A stretch of DNA of 9,236 nt from CAYGWX01 sp964353855 [NCBI: uncultured bacterium] (GTDB lineage Bacteria; Edwardsbacteria; CAYGWX01): positions 1 to 9,236 of the forward strand of contig CAYGWX010000080.1 in assembly GCA_964353855.1 (NCBI GenBank), written 5' to 3'. The notes below the pieces were generated by a model. The model saw only the letters and a program-made list of their open reading frames with translations, was not told the origin of the DNA and searched no databases. Numbering within the stretch: position 1 is the stretch's first letter; each line of letters begins with the position of its first letter. This document shows, piece by piece, positions 5,819 to 9,236 of the stretch. A program made the position numbers and the translations under genes.

Positions 5819-6606
5819 GTCTGTTCGCCCGTTTCTACGGCGCCATCTCGTCGTTCCGTTTCTACCGGTTCGTGATCTTCGAGCGGGGCGCGGCTACGAT
5901 CCGTTACTTCCTCCTCTTGATCGCGCTCTCCAGCCTGGCCTTGACCATCCGTCTGGAGCTGAAGTTCCTGGATGCCTCGGCCGAGGTGGTGGAGTGGATG
6001 ATCGCCCGACTCCCGGAGATCACGATCCTCGACGGAAAGGTCTCCTCCCCTGTCCCGCAGCCCTTAGTCATCAAGGACGACAAGGTGGGCGTGTTCATCC
6101 TGGACACCACCGGAAAGACCCCCCGAATTGACTCCACCTATACCCGGGGGGTTCTGGTGACCCAGGACCGGCTCATCGTCAAGCAGCCCCGGGGAGGGCG
6201 GGATGTGGCCACGATCAATCTCTCCCAGGTCAAGGAGCTAAGGGTGAATCCTACGACCATCCAGGCCTGGCGCAAGTTTTTCTACTGGGCTTCCTTTCCC
6301 GCTTTCTACCTCTACCTCTTCCTCCGGGAGGGCCTGGGTAAAATCCTTCTGGTCCTCCTGTTCAGCCTGTCCACTCTCTCGCTCACCCGGCGACTCAGCG
6401 TGCAGATGACCTTTCCTCAAACACTCACCCTGGGCATCTACGCCCTCACCCCGGTCATCGTGTACGAGACTTTCCTGGCCATCACCGGGATGAACGAATT
6501 CACCATCTCCCTGTCCGGCTCCGATATCCCCCCGTTCCTCATCATCTCTCTCGGCATCTATGTTCTGTTCCTCTGGGGCGGGACCCGTGCCTGCCGCCCG
6601 GAGTGA
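5815..6606 (+). CDS. DUF1189-like integral membrane protein
   Basis: I place this 263-residue protein in the DUF1189 group, by topology and by the motif order of its extracytoplasmic part. One membrane helix at about 31-46 is followed by a soluble loop of about 105 residues that contains LPEITILDGKV (66-76) and VFILDTTG (93-100). Four further membrane segments lie near 155-171, 174-190, 204-224 and 238-256. The first 30 residues are rich in aromatic and basic residues. The biochemical role of the family is not settled. The ATG overlaps the stop of the SPOR lipoprotein gene (ATGA) and AAGG stands only a few bases upstream, so the two are probably translated together. That coupling suggests a shared envelope function, which is inference. 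Confidence 0.75.
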   Translation: MSLFARFYGAISSFRFYRFVIFERGAATIRYFLLLIALSSLALTIRLELKFLDASAEVVEWMIARLPEITILDGKVSSPVPQPLVIKDDKVGVFILDTTGKTPRIDSTYTRGVLVTQDRLIVKQPRGGRDVATINLSQVKELRVNPTTIQAWRKFFYWASFPAFYLYLFLREGLGKILLVLLFSLSTLSLTRRLSVQMTFPQTLTLGIYALTPVIVYETFLAITGMNEFTISLSGSDIPPFLIISLGIYVLFLWGGTRACRPE

Positions 6607-7439
6607 ACGGGCCTAACTCCCGCCTGATTACCACGTTGAGCCAATACGGCAGTTACGAGAGTGGGCCGTTCGTGGCCGAATATTACGATTTCGTCCCGGA
6701 CTACGCCGGACGGCGGGACCTGGAATTTTACTTGGACTATTCCCTGCGGGACAAGGGAACGATCCTGGAACTGGGCTGCGGGACCGGACGGGTTCTCATC
6801 CCGACCGCGGGGGCAGGCTGCCGGATCGTCGGATTGGACCTTTCCAGCCACATGCTGGCCAAGTGCAAGGAGAAACTCCAGTGCCAGCCCAAAGAAGTCC
6901 AGCAGCGCGTGCTTCTCTTCCAGGGAAACATGGTTGATTTCAAGCTCGACAAATCCTTCTCCCTGGTCACGATGCCTTTTCGCCCCTTCCAGCACCTCGT
7001 GTCCGTAGAGGAACAGACGGCCTGCCTGCGGCGTGTGCATCAACATCTCGTGAGGGACGGCAAGCTCATCCTGGATGTCTTCCACCCCGACCCCGGAAAG
7101 CTCGTCGGCCCCGTGACCCAGGAGGAGACCGAGGATGTCTCCGGAGTTTCCCTGCCCGACGGCCGAATCCTCCGCAGGACCTTCCGCATCACGGGCTTTC
7201 ACCGGGCCGAGCAATACAACGACGTCGAGCTTATCTACTACGTAACCCACCCCGACGGCCGGACCAAGCGCTTCGTCCAAGCCTTCCCCATGCGTTATTT
7301 CTACCGCTACGAAATCGAGCACCTCCTCGCCCGCACCGGGTTCCGGATCGTGGAGCTGTTCGGGGATTACGACCAGTCGCCCTTGGCGAACGACTCTCCC
7401 GAGATGATCTTCGTAGCGGGGAGGGTAGAGGAGGCGTAG
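6603..7439 (+). CDS. Class I SAM-dependent methyltransferase
   Basis: The 278-residue soluble product is a Rossmann-fold methyltransferase. Motif I is ILELGCGTGRV (54-64), binding the methionine part of SAM, and the acidic residue after the second strand, which would hold the ribose, is D79 in VGLDLSS. The later FQGNMVDFKL segment is typical of motif post-II, and MPFRPFQHL of motif IV in the Methyltransf_25-type small-molecule group. A C-terminal beta-rich extension (about 150-270) probably shapes the substrate pocket. The start is GTG at 6603, sharing GTGA with the upstream stop; there is no strong ribosome site, so coupling is likely. The substrate cannot be predicted. The downstream ATL gene follows after three bases. 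Confidence 0.9.
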   Translation: MNGPNSRLITTLSQYGSYESGPFVAEYYDFVPDYAGRRDLEFYLDYSLRDKGTILELGCGTGRVLIPTAGAGCRIVGLDLSSHMLAKCKEKLQCQPKEVQQRVLLFQGNMVDFKLDKSFSLVTMPFRPFQHLVSVEEQTACLRRVHQHLVRDGKLILDVFHPDPGKLVGPVTQEETEDVSGVSLPDGRILRRTFRITGFHRAEQYNDVELIYYVTHPDGRTKRFVQAFPMRYFYRYEIEHLLARTGFRIVELFGDYDQSPLANDSPEMIFVAGRVEEA

Positions 7440-7442
7440 ACG

Positions 7443-7802
7443 ATGGGTGTTTGGAAACGCTGGCCGGACACTTCGGAAAAGCTGTTCGCGCGCATCTACC
7501 GGATGGTGAGGCGGGTGCCGAAGGGAAGGGCCGTGTCGTATGGGCAGGTCGCCCGGATGGTCGGGCCGCCCTGCTCCGCGCGGACCGTGGGCTGGGCCCT
7601 GGCCTCGCTGAGGACGACCCACGTAACCCCGTCCGTCCCCTGGCAGAGGGTCATCAACGCCAAGGGCAGCGTGAGCACCGGGCTCTTTCAGCAGAAGCTC
7701 CTGGAGGAAGAGGGCGTCCTGTTCAACGAGCGGGGGAAGACGGACTTCAAGCAGTTCGGGTGGAGCGGGGTGAGCAGGGCCAGAGGAACGAGGATGAAAT
7801 GA
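7443..7802 (+). CDS. Alkyltransferase-like protein (ATL; MGMT family, no catalytic cysteine)
   Basis: ATL proteins share the DNA-binding domain of O6-alkylguanine-DNA alkyltransferase but cannot remove the alkyl group. They bind O6-alkylguanine, flip it out and hand the lesion to nucleotide excision repair. In this 119-residue protein the active-site PCHR of the enzyme is replaced by PWQR (66-69), so W67 stands where the acceptor cysteine would be. The rest of the fold is present: VSYGQVA with Y33 and SARTVGWAL with R47, matching the tyrosine and the arginine finger that assist base flipping. A strong ribosome site GAGGAGG (7428-7434), at the end of the methyltransferase gene, lies eight bases before the ATG. 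The gene overlaps the acetyltransferase start by ATGA. Confidence 0.9.
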   Translation: MGVWKRWPDTSEKLFARIYRMVRRVPKGRAVSYGQVARMVGPPCSARTVGWALASLRTTHVTPSVPWQRVINAKGSVSTGLFQQKLLEEEGVLFNERGKTDFKQFGWSGVSRARGTRMK

Positions 7803-8209
7803 TCTCTTACACGGATTCATTGGCTCGTATCTCGGCGGGTAATCTTGGGGGCTTCTTTGTGGGCTGGCCCCATCCACCCTCGCCGGAGACTCACCTGCGA
7901 CTGCTTCGGAACAGCGACCATGTTGTGCTGGCCCTGGACGAGGAAACCGGGAATGCTGTCGGTTTCACCACCGCCATCAGCGACGGTGTCCTGAGCGCTT
8001 ACATCCCCTTGCTCGAGGTGCTGCCAGCCTATCGAAGAAGGGGCATCGGCCAGGAGCTCGTGCAGCGGATGCTCGCTAAACTCAGCGGACTGTACATGGT
8101 AGACCTGATTTGCGACCCGGAAGCGCAACCCTTCTATGAACGCTTGGGAATGAAGAAAGCCACGGGGATGATGTTGCGAAACTATGAGAACCGGGCTGGT
8201 AAATTATGA
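7799..8209 (+). CDS. GNAT family N-acetyltransferase
   Basis: GNAT proteins transfer an acetyl group from acetyl-CoA to an amine. The 136-residue protein shows the acetyl-CoA binding motif A: an LLEVLPAYRRRGIGQELV segment, with R-R-R-G-I-G as the pyrophosphate loop. The preceding ISDGVLSAYIP strand and the late DPEAQPFYERLGM (motif B) complete the fold. The reading frame is open further upstream, but that part runs antiphase through the ATL gene, so I choose the ATG at 7799. It shares ATGA with the ATL stop and has GAGG a few bases upstream. The family is broad and no substrate is predicted; related sequences are widespread single-domain proteins. It closes the run of overlapping genes. Confidence 0.88.
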   Translation: MISYTDSLARISAGNLGGFFVGWPHPPSPETHLRLLRNSDHVVLALDEETGNAVGFTTAISDGVLSAYIPLLEVLPAYRRRGIGQELVQRMLAKLSGLYMVDLICDPEAQPFYERLGMKKATGMMLRNYENRAGKL

Positions 8210-8269
8210 GGAAGGCCCAACTGATGGTTCGGACCATTTCCCCGCCCCTGCGATAGTAATCGTTTGCCC

Positions 8270-8830
8270 GTGGATTTCCTGACCGTCTTTCTCATCGCCC
8301 TGGGCCTGGCCATGGATGCCTTTGCCGTGGCCCTTTCCGGGGGCTTCGCGGCCGGGAAGGTGACCTTACGGCAGACCCTGCGGCTCGCCTTTCACTTCGG
8401 CCTGTTCCAGTTCCTCATGCCCATCCTGGGCTGGGCCGCGGGGCTGACCGTGCAGGACCTCATCAAGGCCTTCGACCATTGGGTCGCGCTCGCCCTCCTC
8501 TCTGGCATCGGGGGTAAGATGGCATATGAATCATTCAAGACTGTGAAGGAGGAGAAGAAAGTCTCGGACATCACCAGGGGAGCTTCTCTTGTCCTGCTCT
8601 CCCTGGCCACCAGCATCGACGCCCTGGCCGTAGGCCTCTCCCTGTCCCTTTTGCGGGTCAGGATCCTCTATCCCAGCGCGGTCATCGGGGTCGTCTGTTT
8701 CGTGTTAACGGCCTTCGGGTTCGCCTTCGGAAGCCGGTTGGGCCACCTGATCGGCCGGCGGATGGAGCTCGTGGGAGGGCTGGTGCTGGTGGGAATCGGG
8801 GTGAAGATTCTGGTGGAGCACTTGCTTTAA
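8270..8830 (+). CDS. mntP: Manganese efflux pump MntP
   Basis: MntP exports excess Mn(II) across the inner membrane and protects from manganese toxicity. The protein is a six-helix membrane protein made of two related halves (DUF204 repeats). Counting from the GTG at 8270 gives 186 residues, with LAMDAFAVALSG placing D16 at the same position as the conserved aspartate of the E. coli pump. In the second half SIDALAVGLSL supplies the matching aspartate D117, and DHWVAL and GGLVLVGIGVKIL are also family hallmarks. A TTG at 8264 would add two residues; neither start has a clear ribosome site. The 60-bp gap from the acetyltransferase gene holds a small ATGGT/ACCAT hairpin (8224-8237) and no room for the yybP-ykoY manganese riboswitch that precedes mntP in some bacteria. 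Confidence 0.94.
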   Translation: MDFLTVFLIALGLAMDAFAVALSGGFAAGKVTLRQTLRLAFHFGLFQFLMPILGWAAGLTVQDLIKAFDHWVALALLSGIGGKMAYESFKTVKEEKKVSDITRGASLVLLSLATSIDALAVGLSLSLLRVRILYPSAVIGVVCFVLTAFGFAFGSRLGHLIGRRMELVGGLVLVGIGVKILVEHLL

Positions 8831-8850
8831 GAGGGGTGGGGAAAGCAAAC

Positions 8851-8884
8851 GGCGGGGTCTTGAAGACCCCGCCTCGTTGTTTTA
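8851..8884. terminator. Intrinsic terminator, probably bidirectional
   Basis: GGCGGGGTC (8851-8859) pairs perfectly with GACCCCGCC (8865-8873) around the loop TTGAA, a stable GC-rich 9-bp stem. On the plus strand the T-rich TCGTTGTTTTA follows at 8874-8884, ending mntP transcripts. On the minus strand the bases after the stem read GTTTGCTTT, so it may also stop readthrough from the convergent aminotransferase gene, whose stop lies at 8892. Confidence 0.85.
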
Positions 8885-8891
8885 AGCCGGC

Positions 8892-9236
8892 CTACAGGAC
8901 CTTCCGGATCCGGTCCAGGGCCCAGCCGATGTCCGCTTTCTTGATGACCAGGGGCGGGGCGAAGCGGATAACATGTTCGTGGGTCTCCTTGCAAAGGATG
9001 CCCTCGTCCTTTAACTGCTCGCAGTATTTGCGCGCACCCCCGGCCTCGGGCTTGAGCACGACCCCGATGAGAAGCCCCTTTCCCCGCACCTCTTGGATGA
9101 GGGGATTGTGGATCATACGCAGCTCCTGCATGAAGTAGGTTCCAAGCTCCGCGGCCTTGGCCGCGAGCCGCTCGTCCACCAGGACCCGCAGGGCCTCGCG
9201 GGCCACGGCGCAGGCCAGGGGATTGCCCCCGAAGGT
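8892..9236 (-). CDS. rocD: Ornithine aminotransferase, C-terminal part (runs off the window)
   Basis: Class III PLP-dependent aminotransferases of this group convert ornithine plus 2-oxoglutarate to glutamate semialdehyde and glutamate. Only the last 114 residues are inside the window; the start lies beyond the right edge. The visible part opens with TFGGNPLACAVA, the conserved segment after the PLP lysine, which itself is outside. It continues with VRGKGLLIGVVL and ends with CKETHEHVIRFAPPLVI, a sequence more typical of ornithine-oxoacid aminotransferase than of acetylornithine aminotransferase ArgD. ArgD or another class III enzyme cannot be excluded without the N-terminal part. The gene converges on mntP and ends a few bases after the shared terminator. 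Confidence 0.85.
   Translation of the reverse strand, partial: TFGGNPLACAVAREALRVLVDERLAAKAAELGTYFMQELRMIHNPLIQEVRGKGLLIGVVLKPEAGGARKYCEQLKDEGILCKETHEHVIRFAPPLVIKKADIGWALDRIRKVL

Noticed and set aside
6558-7877. A long minus-strand open frame opposite the methyltransferase and ATL genes
   Set aside because: Same reason: low-complexity composition and clear real genes on the other strand.
8210-8269. A manganese riboswitch or separate promoter before mntP
   Set aside because: The gap is too short for the yybP-ykoY fold, and the only hairpin has a 5-bp stem. The best promoter-like pair there (TTGCGA and TAAATT) has a poor 20-bp spacing.

Overview
The window is about 9.2 kb of GC-rich bacterial DNA. 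It looks like ordinary chromosome rather than phage or plasmid, since I see no integrase, transposase, tRNA or replication gene. A lipoprotein-type signal and a SPOR domain (a binder of bare peptidoglycan) suggest a diderm (Gram-negative-type) bacterium. The mixture of families and the Pro/Thr/Asp linker style would fit a poorly cultured lineage, for example in the FCB superphylum, but the taxonomic guess is inference only.

Layout. Positions 1-30 (minus strand) may hold the first ten codons of a divergent gene with its own promoter. Positions 31-464 form a non-coding stretch packed with small repeats: a hexamer tandem, a heptamer tandem, three related hairpins, a C-rich/G-rich hairpin, a 27-bp imperfect tandem duplication and a GAAA-capped hairpin. 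A clear sigma70-type promoter (465-493) then drives a long plus-strand gene train, 528-8209. In order it encodes an ABC exporter ATPase, its ABC-2 permease, a 47-residue basic small protein with a GTG start, a zinc-ribbon Nudix hydrolase, RuvX/YqgF, the lytic transglycosylase MltG, a predicted lipoprotein with a beta-propeller and a SPOR domain, a DUF1189-like membrane protein, a SAM methyltransferase, an alkyltransferase-like (ATL) protein and a GNAT acetyltransferase. mntP (manganese efflux) follows after a 60-bp gap. A strong hairpin terminator separates it from a convergent, truncated ornithine aminotransferase gene that runs off the right edge.

How the genes fit together. From 528 to 8209 every junction is an overlap or a 3-bp gap, and six are 4-bp ATGA or GTGA overlaps, so translational coupling is likely throughout. 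The centre of the operon (ruvX-mltG-SPOR lipoprotein-DUF1189) links a conserved housekeeping pair to cell-envelope proteins. MltG cuts nascent glycan strands, SPOR domains bind stripped glycan, and a propeller with a lipid anchor could act as a scaffold between them. The 3' part carries small-molecule or damage-response functions. The points most worth following up are the propeller-SPOR lipoprotein next to MltG, the conserved-looking 47-residue protein, the covarying hairpin family and the possible leaderless divergent gene. I see no convincing defence system or other wholly new system here.
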